Below, one piece after another: positions 40,575 to 50,610 of a stretch of DNA of 64,000 nucleotides. The stretch covers positions 124,001-188,000 of the forward strand of contig CAYRFQ010000006.1 in NCBI GenBank assembly GCA_964423615.1, read 5' to 3'. A model generated the notes under the pieces. The model ran no database searches. It saw only the letters and a list, made by a program, of their open reading frames with translations, and had not been told where the DNA came from. The stretch is from CAYRFQ01 sp964423615 (lineage in GTDB: Bacteria; Planctomycetota; Planctomycetia; Gemmatales; Gemmataceae). How positions within the stretch are numbered: the stretch's first letter is position 1; the number at the start of each line of letters is the position of its first letter. The translations under genes were made by a program, and so were the position numbers.

Positions 40575-43010
40575 CTAGTCCAAGTTCCCAAACACACCTT
40601 GTTGTTGTCTTTTGAGGTTTCGAACTCTTTGGCCCTCTTCGAGGATGCGTAGCGCCCACTCGACCTGTTCCAAGCGACTTACCACACGAGTGACTTGAGG
40701 TTCTGATTGAGCCCACGGACGACCATATTCGGAAACGTACTCTCCGTTCTCCAACACAGCCTTGCCAGCGAACACCTTGACGTAGTACTCGAGTTGGTCG
40801 CCCTTTTGCAGGGAGATGCTGCCCCTCTTTCCGTTTGCGTCGATTTCCACGAATTGGCTTCCGACGGGGATATTCTCGGTCTTGAGGTGAATTCGGCCAC
40901 CTCCAAATCGCCCCTCGGAACCATCTGTTGGGTCCCGGTAGAAGGGAACATCGATTTTTTTGTCTCCAAGTGCAAAAAATGTCCCTCGGGTGTGATCGAA
41001 CACAAGTTTGGTGTCGACGAACTGCTTATCCGCGAGCAGTCGTAATTGTCTTAGTTTCAGGCTCAAAAGCTCCAACTCACGGGGTTCTAAGCCTGGATAA
41101 GCCTTGTCTGCCAGGGGGCGCAACTCGAACACCTCCAGGCGAATGGGATCGTACTCCTTGGAGGACTCACGTCTGAGCTTCGCGCCGAACGCCTTCCATT
41201 CTTTGAAATCCCATTGCTCGATCTTCGAAAGGTTGGGGGCCGTCGGTTTGATCTTCTCTTTGAGTTCTGTCCACATTCGGGAGGTCAACTTCTTATCTTG
41301 GAATTGCTTCGCTAGACCTCGTAACTCTGTCCCGTGGGGATAGGCTTCGAGCTTGTAGGGATACCATTCGCTCTCGATGAACTGTTCGCTTCCTGATTCA
41401 GGATTGGAGGTCGGTCGAAGGACTCGGTAAAAGAGAATGGCAGACTGGACGCCGAAGGGGGCCTTGAAAGAATAACTGATCCGAATGTCTTGACCTTTTC
41501 CCTCCGGAACGGGAAGACCAACAACTCGGTAGACTGATGGCGGCAATCCCTGGGTCCGCAATTCGGGGGGGAACTCGGGCGTCAAGAGGGCCACAGTTGG
41601 AGGCTCTTCCTCGACGAACGAAATGCTCCGCCGGGGCATAGGGATGTTCTCAAACTTGTATTTCTCGTCGATGATTCGGAGGACCTTGATTCGATACCCG
41701 GTTGCCGTGATGGGTGGCCGGAAGACGACCTGGGCTTGCCCTTCGTTTTTGTTCGTGGTGGAGACATTCATGGTTTGTTCGCCGAGGACGATTTCTTCGA
41801 GGCTCGGAGTCTCGATCATGTTTTTTCGGGCTTGATAGCCTCGGCACGCCATGTAGGGCACCAACGCCCAGGTACCGACCGGACCAGCCGAGTGAGCCAA
41901 TCCCATCAGGCGCATGAGCGGTCGCGGCGTGCCCAACACTGGAGACGGTCCGAGTAGTTGGAGGGTTGCCTTCTGGATCGGGCCTTCGGTGGTGGCCACC
42001 ACATCGGCGCTCGCGCCTTTGATCAATACGACTCTTCCGTACTTTTGCCGTCTGTCTTTCTTGGGTAGCTTGAGTCCGAAGGCTTCGGGATAGATGGCCC
42101 AGGCCCCGATCGTTGTTATGACCGGTCGCGCGATGAAATCGATGGCTCCTGGCTCTCTCGTCCGCCCTGCGGCGAACCAACTCGCTGGGTCCGCTACATG
42201 GGCGTGGTACTCGAAGTCGTCGTACTCGCCGGGAATCTCTGCCATGAAGATTCCGTCCCCGTCTTTCTCTCCTTCGAATTCCAGATCGAAGGCTTTACGA
42301 CGTTGGTCTTTTGGAGAGATGACTACCGCCCCGGTCATCTCGGAGGACCACTTCCCGGTCACGCGAAATCGGAGTTTGACCTTTTCACCTTTGGCCCAGT
42401 AGGGGGCATTTTCGGAATGATCGATCTCCACAAGTCTCGGAATTTCCAGGTCGACCAGGGCCTGACGTCCCAACAGAATGCTCCACGTATTCGAATCGAA
42501 CACAAACAACCCGGCGAGCAATGCCATCGCAGGTACCACGGTGGCCAGACTCCACGACAAACGACGTCCGTCGGCTACCGTGGAAAAATTCAACTCGCGA
42601 GTTTGGACTTCGGCCTCTTTGGTGACTTCGCCGATCAACTCCTGGGACATCCCGGCCGTCTGAGCCCGAGGCTTGTGGAATTGAATCACCGAAATCAAGC
42701 GGTGTTGTAACTCGGGGTATTTCTCTTCGACCAACAACGCCATCTTGTCGTCGGAGAGGTTCAGGATCAAAGGCCGAACGACCAACGAACCGATGAGCAC
42801 CGCGGCAATGACCGATTGACCAATCAACATCCCTAACCGTAACAACCAGGGAGTTTCCTGGTAGCGATCAACGAGGTAGTCGGTCAGACAGGCCAAGACC
42901 AGCACGACCAACAGCACAGCAACGAGTCGAGCAACTCCCCAAACGAGACGCAGGGAGCGCTCCCATTGACGCAAACGACTGATCTTGGATCGAATGATAG
43001 ATGGCAACAT
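40575..43010 (-). CDS. DUF4175-type membrane-anchored protein
   Basis: Product of 811 aa. Three N-terminal membrane helices are visible: about residues 28-46 (ARLVAVLLVVLVLACLT), 60-82 (MLIGQSVIAAVLIGSLVVRP) and 155-172 (LATVVPAMALLAGLFVF). A short cytosolic helical segment lies between the second and third (LLVEEKYPELQHRLISVIQF). The remaining 630 residues are soluble and beta-rich with charged linkers, lacking enzyme motifs. This matches the DUF4175 pattern found in planctomycetes. It is the last gene of a five-gene minus-strand cluster, starting seven bases after the stop of its upstream neighbour, so it is co-expressed with the vWA proteins. The role is unknown; an envelope scaffold is plausible. 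Confidence 0.75.
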   Translation of the reverse strand: MLPSIIRSKISRLRQWERSLRLVWGVARLVAVLLVVLVLACLTDYLVDRYQETPWLLRLGMLIGQSVIAAVLIGSLVVRPLILNLSDDKMALLVEEKYPELQHRLISVIQFHKPRAQTAGMSQELIGEVTKEAEVQTRELNFSTVADGRRLSWSLATVVPAMALLAGLFVFDSNTWSILLGRQALVDLEIPRLVEIDHSENAPYWAKGEKVKLRFRVTGKWSSEMTGAVVISPKDQRRKAFDLEFEGEKDGDGIFMAEIPGEYDDFEYHAHVADPASWFAAGRTREPGAIDFIARPVITTIGAWAIYPEAFGLKLPKKDRRQKYGRVVLIKGASADVVATTEGPIQKATLQLLGPSPVLGTPRPLMRLMGLAHSAGPVGTWALVPYMACRGYQARKNMIETPSLEEIVLGEQTMNVSTTNKNEGQAQVVFRPPITATGYRIKVLRIIDEKYKFENIPMPRRSISFVEEEPPTVALLTPEFPPELRTQGLPPSVYRVVGLPVPEGKGQDIRISYSFKAPFGVQSAILFYRVLRPTSNPESGSEQFIESEWYPYKLEAYPHGTELRGLAKQFQDKKLTSRMWTELKEKIKPTAPNLSKIEQWDFKEWKAFGAKLRRESSKEYDPIRLEVFELRPLADKAYPGLEPRELELLSLKLRQLRLLADKQFVDTKLVFDHTRGTFFALGDKKIDVPFYRDPTDGSEGRFGGGRIHLKTENIPVGSQFVEIDANGKRGSISLQKGDQLEYYVKVFAGKAVLENGEYVSEYGRPWAQSEPQVTRVVSRLEQVEWALRILEEGQRVRNLKRQQQGVFGNLD

Positions 43011-43017
43011 GGGAGCA

Positions 43018-45630
43018 TCAACTCAGGTTGGCGTATTTTCGGATGACCCACTCCGTGGCGATAAGGAGCAGGAAGATCAAGAACGTCAACGGATTCCAAA
43101 GGAGAATCTCTTGACGGACGGTGAACTGGGTGACTGTTGTTGGAACCGACTCGGTGAGGGATTTCAAATCTTCTTCGCGGTAGAATTTTCCGCCACTCAG
43201 TCGGGCCATTTCCTTGAGATCGTAAGTATCCAGCGCGGCGGGCTCCCTCTCGTGTCCTTTGGGGACTTGGACGGCGTAGGTAAAGACTCCTTCGGTCCCA
43301 GGGATGCGAATCTGGAAGACACCTGCCTCGTCGTTTTCGAGGGGGGCACGGTATTCTCCTTCCCGACCGGTGATCTTCCGCAAGGTGATATCCCGAGGAG
43401 GTTCGTTCGAACCGAGTTTCGATAACTGGGCCTGGACGGCTTTTTCCTTGCGGGGCTGTAATTTTTTATCGAGCAATCGGGCGTAGACCGAACCTGGTTG
43501 GTCGAGAAAGGCTTCGGATCTGGCGAGGGCCATTTGGACGCGATTGCTCGAGCCCTGGAGCAAGTGGGGCAAGGCAAACCGGTAGATGATTTGCCCCCAA
43601 AAGCGGTTGTAATGTTTGGTTTCGGTGTTGTAGCGCCAACGCCAGGTTTCGTCGGTCGCAACGAACATCACTTCTCCGAGCCCGTAGTAGTGAGTCGCCA
43701 TGACTGCGAGGGGTTGTCCCTTTCGGTTCTTTTGTTCGCGATGAACCAGCAGGGCCGTCGCCGACGGACGGAGTTTGGTGTTGGGAAACGCCCAATAGAA
43801 GCCGGGCAAGGTTTCCCAAACTTTGCGATTTTCTTTCGGCGTGTCGGCCAGGGTCATCATGTCCATCGTCTCGCCGGCCTGCGTCAATTTGGGAATGTGC
43901 GGCACTTGCCGAGACAAGAGGCTGGCTTGAATTGTTTTCCGCAGATCTGTCTGCGAGCCAATGAATTCCACCGGTAAGAGTTCTGCCAGGGGTGTATTCA
44001 CGTAGCCCAGGGGCATGTGGTGTCGTCCACTCAGGACGATCAGCCCACCACGATCCTTGTAGACAAAGTTTTTGATGTCCTTTCCGCGGTCTTCTTCTTT
44101 CAAGTAGTCGTACGGGACGTCGCCCAGGAGTATCAAATCGTACTTGGCAAGGTCTTCTCGCTTGGGGAACTCGGGCAGGAATGGCGGACCGGCCTTCATC
44201 AAACGACTGTCTCCCGCCAGGAGCAGGAAGTCGATATTGATACGGCGGTCACGGCGAAGCATAGGTAGCAAGAACCGAAATTCCCATCGTGGCGTGTATT
44301 CTATGTAAAGGACCTTGATTTTGGTGTCGGTGAGCCGGATCTCCTCTTTCTTGATCCGGTCCTTGAACTTAGTCCCGACAAGTCGGAGGGTCGCGACCAG
44401 CTCGACCTCTTTGTCTTTGATCTTTTCGGTCGCTTTGTCCTTCCTCGTGGTGAAGTTGAGATACTGTTGGACGTTATTCCCATCGCCGATGTTGAGGCGG
44501 AACTTTCTGTCGACGTATTCGTTTCTGCGGAAGTCATACTCGAGTTCTTGCCCGGTCTCGAGGTCCACTTTTTTCTTTGCGACGATCTTGTTGTCGAAAG
44601 TGATTTCGGCTTCGACAACACCTTTCTTGAAGCCGAGCGCCTGCCATCGAAGGGGGACGGAGACGTTGTCTTCGTAGAACATTACCTTCGGCACGATGAC
44701 TTCTGAATCGATGAACTTGAGGATGCCAGCCTCAGTTGCCCCAACACCGTAGATGTGCAACGGGACTTTCAGACGCCCTGCCTCGGCGGCCGCTTCTTGA
44801 AGGAGATTTTTGCTTGAGGTGTCGTGGCCGTCGGAGATGACAACGATGGCTCCGGGCAACTCACTGTCTCGCCTTTGCAAGATTCGGAAGATCGAGTCGG
44901 CGAGCGCCGTTTCGGATTGGGAAGCGTTGAGCGAGCGGAGGAGTTGTTGGGTTTTTCGATCGAGGTTTTCGTTGTCTGGTTCCTTGGTTTTTGTTTCGTC
45001 TCCGTCCTTTTGTTCTTCGCTTTCGGCATCTTCCGGATCGGACAAAGTGACCGCTTGTGGGCTCGCGCCGAACAAGTAGGGTTCGAGCGGTCCACGGTTG
45101 TTGAGGCTGTCGAGTAAATCGAGTTCCGGATGTCGGAAGACATCGGTGACGATGTCCATCCTCGCTACTTCTTTGAGTTTTTTTATTTCGCCATTGGATA
45201 ATTTACTCAGCGCATCTTCATCGTCGACTTTCGTATCTAGCGGGACCAGTTTTTTCGCAATGGCGACACGAACCTGATCGTTTGGACTGGTTCGGTAGTC
45301 TTTGAGGTCCATGCTCTGTGTGTTGTCGACCATGAGGGCGATCGAGCGTGGGCGTTCTCCACCAAATTCCACCAAAAGGTAGGGGCGGCAAATCAAAACC
45401 AACAAGAACGCGAAAATGGCTGAGCGGACCGAACCCATCACGACACGTCGGAACACCCCGACACGTCTACTGATTTCCAAGAAGTAGACCGTGAAGGACA
45501 CAGCTCCGAAGAGAATCACCAAGAGCACGAATCCCCAGATCGGAAGGACGGACCGGAAACGTAATTCCCAGTCGGCCAGGGAAGTGTCCGGAGGAGCTTG
45601 AACGCCCAGTAGTTGCGTGAACCAATTCAT
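43018..45630 (-). CDS. vWA/glutamine-amidotransferase-like membrane protein
   Basis: Product of 870 aa. Two N-terminal membrane helices (about 31-53, LPIWGFVLLVILFGAVSFTV, and 66-83, SVRSAIFAFLLVLICRP) are followed by a vWA-type domain beginning SIALMVDNTQSMDLKDY. The metal site is a modified DxSxS (DNTQS). A later VVISDGHDTSS fits the vWA core. The middle contains a class I glutamine amidotransferase-like Rossmann region (KVLYIEYTPRWEFRFLLPML, DLILLGDVPYD, GGLIVLSGRHHMP), usually without a catalytic triad in these proteins. One C-terminal helix closes it (PLTFLIFLLLIATEWVI). It belongs to the BatA/vWA cluster. Confidence 0.8.
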   Translation of the reverse strand: MNWFTQLLGVQAPPDTSLADWELRFRSVLPIWGFVLLVILFGAVSFTVYFLEISRRVGVFRRVVMGSVRSAIFAFLLVLICRPYLLVEFGGERPRSIALMVDNTQSMDLKDYRTSPNDQVRVAIAKKLVPLDTKVDDEDALSKLSNGEIKKLKEVARMDIVTDVFRHPELDLLDSLNNRGPLEPYLFGASPQAVTLSDPEDAESEEQKDGDETKTKEPDNENLDRKTQQLLRSLNASQSETALADSIFRILQRRDSELPGAIVVISDGHDTSSKNLLQEAAAEAGRLKVPLHIYGVGATEAGILKFIDSEVIVPKVMFYEDNVSVPLRWQALGFKKGVVEAEITFDNKIVAKKKVDLETGQELEYDFRRNEYVDRKFRLNIGDGNNVQQYLNFTTRKDKATEKIKDKEVELVATLRLVGTKFKDRIKKEEIRLTDTKIKVLYIEYTPRWEFRFLLPMLRRDRRINIDFLLLAGDSRLMKAGPPFLPEFPKREDLAKYDLILLGDVPYDYLKEEDRGKDIKNFVYKDRGGLIVLSGRHHMPLGYVNTPLAELLPVEFIGSQTDLRKTIQASLLSRQVPHIPKLTQAGETMDMMTLADTPKENRKVWETLPGFYWAFPNTKLRPSATALLVHREQKNRKGQPLAVMATHYYGLGEVMFVATDETWRWRYNTETKHYNRFWGQIIYRFALPHLLQGSSNRVQMALARSEAFLDQPGSVYARLLDKKLQPRKEKAVQAQLSKLGSNEPPRDITLRKITGREGEYRAPLENDEAGVFQIRIPGTEGVFTYAVQVPKGHEREPAALDTYDLKEMARLSGGKFYREEDLKSLTESVPTTVTQFTVRQEILLWNPLTFLIFLLLIATEWVIRKYANLS

Positions 45631-45819
45631 GGTAGATCGTGGTTACTCTTTGGTGGTGAGTCAGGAATCCAGTTGTGAGCGTCCTTGAGTCCATCAATGC
45701 AAGAAGTCGTCATCGGCTGTATTCCGCAGTTGCGGGAGAGGGCCAAAGCTGAGCGGAGTGGGAAATACAGCGGGGAACGGTTTTGTATCCCAGTCGGTCC
45801 CGTTGGCCTCTCGCTTGCT

Positions 45820-48384
45820 CTACCGCGAGGCCCCAACAGGCCGTCCGCAGAACCACGCGAAGATCAGTTCGACAAGGACGAAGAGGACCACCCCAAGGAG
45901 GAACCAAATGGTCCACTCCCTGTTCGTTCTTTCGAGTTCGTCCAGGGTTCCTGTCTCGCTTCCGGCTTTCACATGGATGACCTTGAATCCGAGTGCCTTA
46001 TTGATGTCTGCTTCGGAGGCACTTTCGAGGTTGCCGCTGGCGGTTTCGGCGAAATCAGGGGTGACGGCGAAGCGTTGAACCAGGTTCGGTAAATTGCCTT
46101 TCTCGATCCGGCGTCCAACGGCTTCGTCTCTCAAATAGTCGGGCAAAATTTGCTCACTTCCGATCGACACAAGGCCGTAAACTCCATTGGAGTTCAATCC
46201 GAACAAGCTCACAGTGGCGCGTTTATTCTTGCGTCTGGCGTTACCGAGTCGTTCGACCCGGCCGTCGGGCGGAACCAAAACGAACGACTTTTCTGTGACT
46301 GACTGAGGCACTCGGTAGACGTGTTTAGTCCCGGCGGTCAAATTCCGAGACTGGGCGCGTTCTTCAAGCAGGTAGGCCACGGTCGTTCGAAGCATGGGCA
46401 TGAACGACAGTGTCACTGACCAGGTTCCCCAGAGCAGAGAGTTCGAATTTTTTCGACGCAAGAGGGCTGGTCCGGTGGTGAAGAATACAACTCGCCCATC
46501 GCCAACCTTGTTCACAACGATCGCCGGTCGTGGTTTCTCACCCTTTTTCTTGGCCTTGTCGTATCGCATGGCCACAACGACGCCCTTGGATAGTTTTGCG
46601 TCGGTGTATTTCTTTGCGGCAGTCTTTTCCGCTTCGGGGTTCTTGGTGTTCTCGGATTTTTTGGCGATGATCTTGGATTCGTCCATCTCGACGACCCGCC
46701 AGATGTTGCAGAAGTTGAGGTCTTCGTGGGCCTTGTCTTCCTTGAATCTTTGGAACGGAGGTAAATTCGCCGTCTCGCGACTCAAGTGGAGTGGTGAGGG
46801 TTTCTGGGCCAGTAGGTCCTTCTCCGCTTGGGGTGTCCATTTGCCCTTTGTCTTGAGAAGCTGGATTTCGTTTTGAATCCTGTCGTCGTGTTCGGTCTTG
46901 AGGTCACGGATTTTGGTCAATCGAAATGGAAGGAAGTTGTACTGCTCGACGAAAACATTGTTGTATTCCTCTGTGAGGAAGTTTGTTCCGGGAAAGATCA
47001 TCAAGCTGCCGCCATCGCGGACATATCGGTTTAGTGCTTTCAGAAACTCGGTCTTGAGGAATTCATGTGTGGCGTCGGCTCGTCGACTGACCCCAACATC
47101 GCACAGGACGACCAATTCGGTCCCACGGAGGAGAGCGGGGACGGCCTTACGAGGTGGGATACGAATGGGGTCGTAGGGCCTTTTTTTGGCGTAAGGGTCG
47201 AGGGCGTTCAAGATGGGGAACGATGCCCGTTCGACATTGTCTCGTTCCATCGACCCGTCGATCACAAGGACGTTGATTTGTTTCTGAACGTTGAGGATGC
47301 GGTCAAAGCGGTTGTCTGTTGCCAAGTCGTCGATGGACCGGAATTCGCCGACCTCCGGATCATACTTGGTCATCGTTTGGGCCGAGACGACTTGTGAACC
47401 GACCGCGGGCATCAGGGCGGTGAGGGTTATGGCTCGTGTCTGGTCGGGTGCGATGGTTTTAATTCGGCCCGTTTCGATCTCCCCTGGCTGTTCGTTGGCT
47501 CGTTGGACTTGGCGATCACTCCCATCTTTCCCGTTGACGGTCAGGGTGACGTCGACGTTTCTCAGTGTCTTCTTACCAGTGTTGCGAACCATGACGGCGA
47601 ATTCCAGTCGTTCCTGCGCCTTGGGAATTCCGAAGAGGGGGACGACATCGATGATCGAGGCGTTCCCGTTCTTCTCGGGCGTCTCTCCTTCGCAGTGGAC
47701 GAGGAAAATCGTTGCATCTTTGTCGATTTTTTTGAGTTGTTTTGCCAACGAATCAGCCTGGGCATTCCAGCCGAGTTTCTGCATGTCGCTGAACAGGTAG
47801 ACCTCTTTGGTTAATAGTTGAGAGGTCTTCAAGGCGACTTCGACTTCCTGCACGCCGGGGAGGAAGTCGGTCCTCAAACTTGTGATTTTGAGATCTTCGA
47901 TTACTGTTTTGGCGTGCCCGAGGTTTCCTGGTGACCTGGGTCCGAGTAACGTCGCCCGATCGGCACAGGTCACGATTTGGACGGTCGAATAGGGTGGGAG
48001 TTCGTCAATGATTTTCAAGGCGGCGGTCTTCGCTCGTTCGAGCCGAGTTTCTTCTCCGTCCTTGATGCCCATGCTGTAGGACGTGTCGATGAGGAGGACG
48101 GCATGGACGGCTTCGCCTTGCCCCCGACCACCTCCACTAACGAACACCGAGGAGAGCGGACGAGCCAGAGCTAGGGCCAACAAGATCAAAATAAGGCACC
48201 GGAGCAACAACAGCAGGAGTTCCTGGAACTTGACGCGACGGCTCGTCTGCTCGATGCTCGTGAGCAGGAAGTCCATGGCCGCCCACTTCACCGTCTTGTA
48301 CCGGCTTCGGAAAAAGAAGTGAATGACGATCGGTACCGCAGCCGCGGCGGTTCCTAAAAGCATGTAAGGAGCGAGGAAGCTCAT
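45820..48384 (-). CDS. BatA-domain and vWA-domain membrane protein
   Basis: Product of 854 aa. The N-terminus is the Bat domain: MSFLAPYMLLGTAAAAVPIV, then HFFFRSRYKTVKWAAMDFLL and a second helix LLLLLLRCLILILLALAL. A vWA domain follows with AVLLIDTSYSMGIKDGE, a complete DxSxS metal site. The middle has another Rossmann-like part (ELVVLCDVGVSRRADATHEF; GGSLMIFPGTNF). The last helix is TIWFLLGVVLFVLVELIFAW. Such proteins act with MoxR ATPases and DUF58 proteins in envelope or aerotolerance-type systems. The ATG at 48384 begins exactly at the Bat domain; upstream residues to 48543 were left out. Confidence 0.85.
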   Translation of the reverse strand: MSFLAPYMLLGTAAAAVPIVIHFFFRSRYKTVKWAAMDFLLTSIEQTSRRVKFQELLLLLLRCLILILLALALARPLSSVFVSGGGRGQGEAVHAVLLIDTSYSMGIKDGEETRLERAKTAALKIIDELPPYSTVQIVTCADRATLLGPRSPGNLGHAKTVIEDLKITSLRTDFLPGVQEVEVALKTSQLLTKEVYLFSDMQKLGWNAQADSLAKQLKKIDKDATIFLVHCEGETPEKNGNASIIDVVPLFGIPKAQERLEFAVMVRNTGKKTLRNVDVTLTVNGKDGSDRQVQRANEQPGEIETGRIKTIAPDQTRAITLTALMPAVGSQVVSAQTMTKYDPEVGEFRSIDDLATDNRFDRILNVQKQINVLVIDGSMERDNVERASFPILNALDPYAKKRPYDPIRIPPRKAVPALLRGTELVVLCDVGVSRRADATHEFLKTEFLKALNRYVRDGGSLMIFPGTNFLTEEYNNVFVEQYNFLPFRLTKIRDLKTEHDDRIQNEIQLLKTKGKWTPQAEKDLLAQKPSPLHLSRETANLPPFQRFKEDKAHEDLNFCNIWRVVEMDESKIIAKKSENTKNPEAEKTAAKKYTDAKLSKGVVVAMRYDKAKKKGEKPRPAIVVNKVGDGRVVFFTTGPALLRRKNSNSLLWGTWSVTLSFMPMLRTTVAYLLEERAQSRNLTAGTKHVYRVPQSVTEKSFVLVPPDGRVERLGNARRKNKRATVSLFGLNSNGVYGLVSIGSEQILPDYLRDEAVGRRIEKGNLPNLVQRFAVTPDFAETASGNLESASEADINKALGFKVIHVKAGSETGTLDELERTNREWTIWFLLGVVLFVLVELIFAWFCGRPVGASR

Positions 48385-48452
48385 TGGCGATTTCCAGTTT
48401 TCGAGCAAGTCATAGCGACAGTTCGGCCGATCGACGTTTTGGGTTGGTGTGT

Positions 48453-49343
48453 TTAGACCGTCCGCATTCGGAGTCTTCGCCCCAAGTACTCCGGAAGAGT
48501 CTGTCCGAGCGGACGCGTCGTATCGACCAACACATAATCGCACTGATTCGTTTCACAGCCTTGGCGGACTTCTTTCATGTACCGCTTGAGGGCCTTGAGG
48601 TAAGCTGGACGAATCAACTGAGGGCGTGCCAACAAGTGTCTGTTGATTTCCAGGCCATCGAACTTGGTCATGCCGTCGAACGGAAAATCCAACTCGTCCT
48701 GATGGAGTACGTGAAAGACCATGACCTCGTGACCTTGAAACCGCAGGAACCGCAACCCCTCCATGATGCTGTCCGGGTGGTCGAACAGGTCAGAAATCAA
48801 GAACACCAAGCCACGCCGACGAACTTGTTGCGCGAGGTCTTCGAGGAGCGGCCCGATGGCGGTCTTTTCTTGAGGTTCGGTGTTCTCGAGCGTCTGGGTG
48901 ATCGTGTGGATGTGGCCCGCCTGGCTACTGGCCGGGAGGCGTTCGCGCCACTCGGAATCGAAAATCGACAGGCTAACGGTGTCGCGTTGATGAATGATCA
49001 GATACGAAAGCGTAGCCGCGAGTAACTTGGCGAATTCGAGTTTGTTACTTTCGCCTTTGCCGTAGAGCATGGATCGACTTGCATCGATGAGAATGTGCCC
49101 GATGAAGTTCGTTTCTTGCTCGTATTGTTTGATGGTGTAGCGTTCGGAACGGGCGTAACTCTTCCAGTCGATGTGGCGGATGTCGTCGCCGGGTACATAC
49201 TCTCTGTGCTGGACGAACTCGACCGAGAATCCGCGAAAGGGACTCTTGTGCTCGCCGACGCGCAGTCCCTCGACGATGGTCCTGGCCTTCAAACCGAGGG
49301 CCTGGGCGCGAGCGATGACGTCTGGCTTGAGGTAAGTTGGCAT
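48453..49343 (-). CDS. DUF58 domain protein
   Basis: Product of 296 aa. It shows FVQHREYVPGDDIRHIDWKS, the DUF58 hallmark, and a vWA-like metal site ILIDASRSMLYG. Later come LVFLISDLFDHPDSI and a basic C-terminus (YLGRRLRMRTV). No membrane helix is present, unlike many DUF58 proteins. AAGGA lies nine bases before the ATG at 49343, supporting that start over 49430. It lies between the MoxR ATPase and the Bat protein, the canonical order, and probably acts as the soluble adaptor of the system. Confidence 0.9.
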   Translation of the reverse strand: MPTYLKPDVIARAQALGLKARTIVEGLRVGEHKSPFRGFSVEFVQHREYVPGDDIRHIDWKSYARSERYTIKQYEQETNFIGHILIDASRSMLYGKGESNKLEFAKLLAATLSYLIIHQRDTVSLSIFDSEWRERLPASSQAGHIHTITQTLENTEPQEKTAIGPLLEDLAQQVRRRGLVFLISDLFDHPDSIMEGLRFLRFQGHEVMVFHVLHQDELDFPFDGMTKFDGLEINRHLLARPQLIRPAYLKALKRYMKEVRQGCETNQCDYVLVDTTRPLGQTLPEYLGRRLRMRTV

Positions 49344-49515
49344 GGTCTCTCGTCCTTGGCGGGGCCTTTGGTTCGCAGCACTGGGCCCTTGATTTGTAGA
49401 GCGTGATTGAGGAGCTTGCGACGATGGCACATCCTGTCGTTCGTTTTGGTGTGGCTATGCTTTCGTTCGCTGGAACTCGTCACACCCGACAAGAACTCCA
49501 CGTCGAGTTCGCGAC

Positions 49516-50610
49516 TTAACCCATCGCTTGCGATGCCCCTCGTTGGGAATAATCCTCGTCAAACACGCTCTTTCTGGCTGGCCTATCCAAGCCGCCCATC
49601 GGAACGTTGTGTCGTTTGGCTATCATCTTGAGCAAGCGATCGACGACGGCGTCTTCGTTGATGCCTTCGCTTTGAGCACGGAAGTTGACGATGATGCGGT
49701 GTCGGAGGATCGGTTTGGCCACGGCTGCGACGTCTTCCCCCGCTACGTGGTGACGACCATTGAGGACGGCATGGGCTTTGGCCGCGAGGATCAAATTCAT
49801 ACTCGCACGTGGACCGGCACCCCACGTCAGCCATTGGTCCACGAAATCCAGTGCTTCTTCGGAACCAGGTCGAGACGTCCGGGTCAACGCCTTGGCGAAC
49901 GTGAAAATGTGGTCGGCGACTGGCACCTTGCGAACAATCTGTTGAAGTTGAATGATGTCTTCCCCATGCAGTACTTTGGTCACCATGCGTTGGGTGTCCG
50001 AAGTTCCGAGCCGCATGATTTGCTCTTCTTCGTCGGCAGTCGGGTATTCCACTTTGATCATGAACAAGAAGCGGTCGAGTTGGGCTTCGGGGAGCGGGTA
50101 CGTTCCCTCCTGCTCGATCGGGTTTTGGGTCGCGAGGACGAAGAACGGATTCTTCATGGGGTGGTCGACGCCACCGATGGACGCCTTGCGTTCTTGCATG
50201 GCTTCGAGCAACGCGGCTTGTGTCTTGGGAGGCGTTCGGTTGATTTCGTCGGCCAGGACGATGTTGGCGAAGATCGGCCCTGGCATGAACTTGAACATCC
50301 GTTGGCGAGTTGCGGGGTCGTCCTGGATGACTTCCGTTCCGGTGATGTCGGTGGGCATCAAGTCCGGGGTGAACTGAATCCGCTTGAACGTCATGTCGAG
50401 GGCTTCGGAGAGCGTGCTGACCATCAACGTCTTCGCCAATCCTGGGACGCCTACGAGCAGCGCGTGGCCTCGGCAGAAGATCGCCATCAAGAGTTGGTCG
50501 AGGACTTCTTCCTGGCCGATGATGATCTTGCCGATTTCCGAGCGCAACTGCTTGTGGGCGTCACGCAATTTATCGAGCATTTGAACGTCCGATTGGGAAA
50601 CATCGCTCAT
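49516..50610 (-). CDS. MoxR-family AAA+ ATPase
   Basis: Product of 364 aa. Walker A is LLVGVPGLAKT (about residue 58) and Walker B is VLADEINRTPPKTQAALLEAM; sensor 1 is FFVLATQNPIEQEGTYPLPEAQLDR in two consecutive parts. The lid domain contains FVDQWLTWGAGPRASMNLIL. MoxR ATPases act as chaperones that help cofactor insertion or assembly of vWA protein complexes. It is the first gene of the minus-strand cluster, with GAGGTT before the ATG at 50610, so the promoter should lie in 50611-50800. Confidence 0.92.
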   Translation of the reverse strand: MSDVSQSDVQMLDKLRDAHKQLRSEIGKIIIGQEEVLDQLLMAIFCRGHALLVGVPGLAKTLMVSTLSEALDMTFKRIQFTPDLMPTDITGTEVIQDDPATRQRMFKFMPGPIFANIVLADEINRTPPKTQAALLEAMQERKASIGGVDHPMKNPFFVLATQNPIEQEGTYPLPEAQLDRFLFMIKVEYPTADEEEQIMRLGTSDTQRMVTKVLHGEDIIQLQQIVRKVPVADHIFTFAKALTRTSRPGSEEALDFVDQWLTWGAGPRASMNLILAAKAHAVLNGRHHVAGEDVAAVAKPILRHRIIVNFRAQSEGINEDAVVDRLLKMIAKRHNVPMGGLDRPARKSVFDEDYSQRGASQAMG

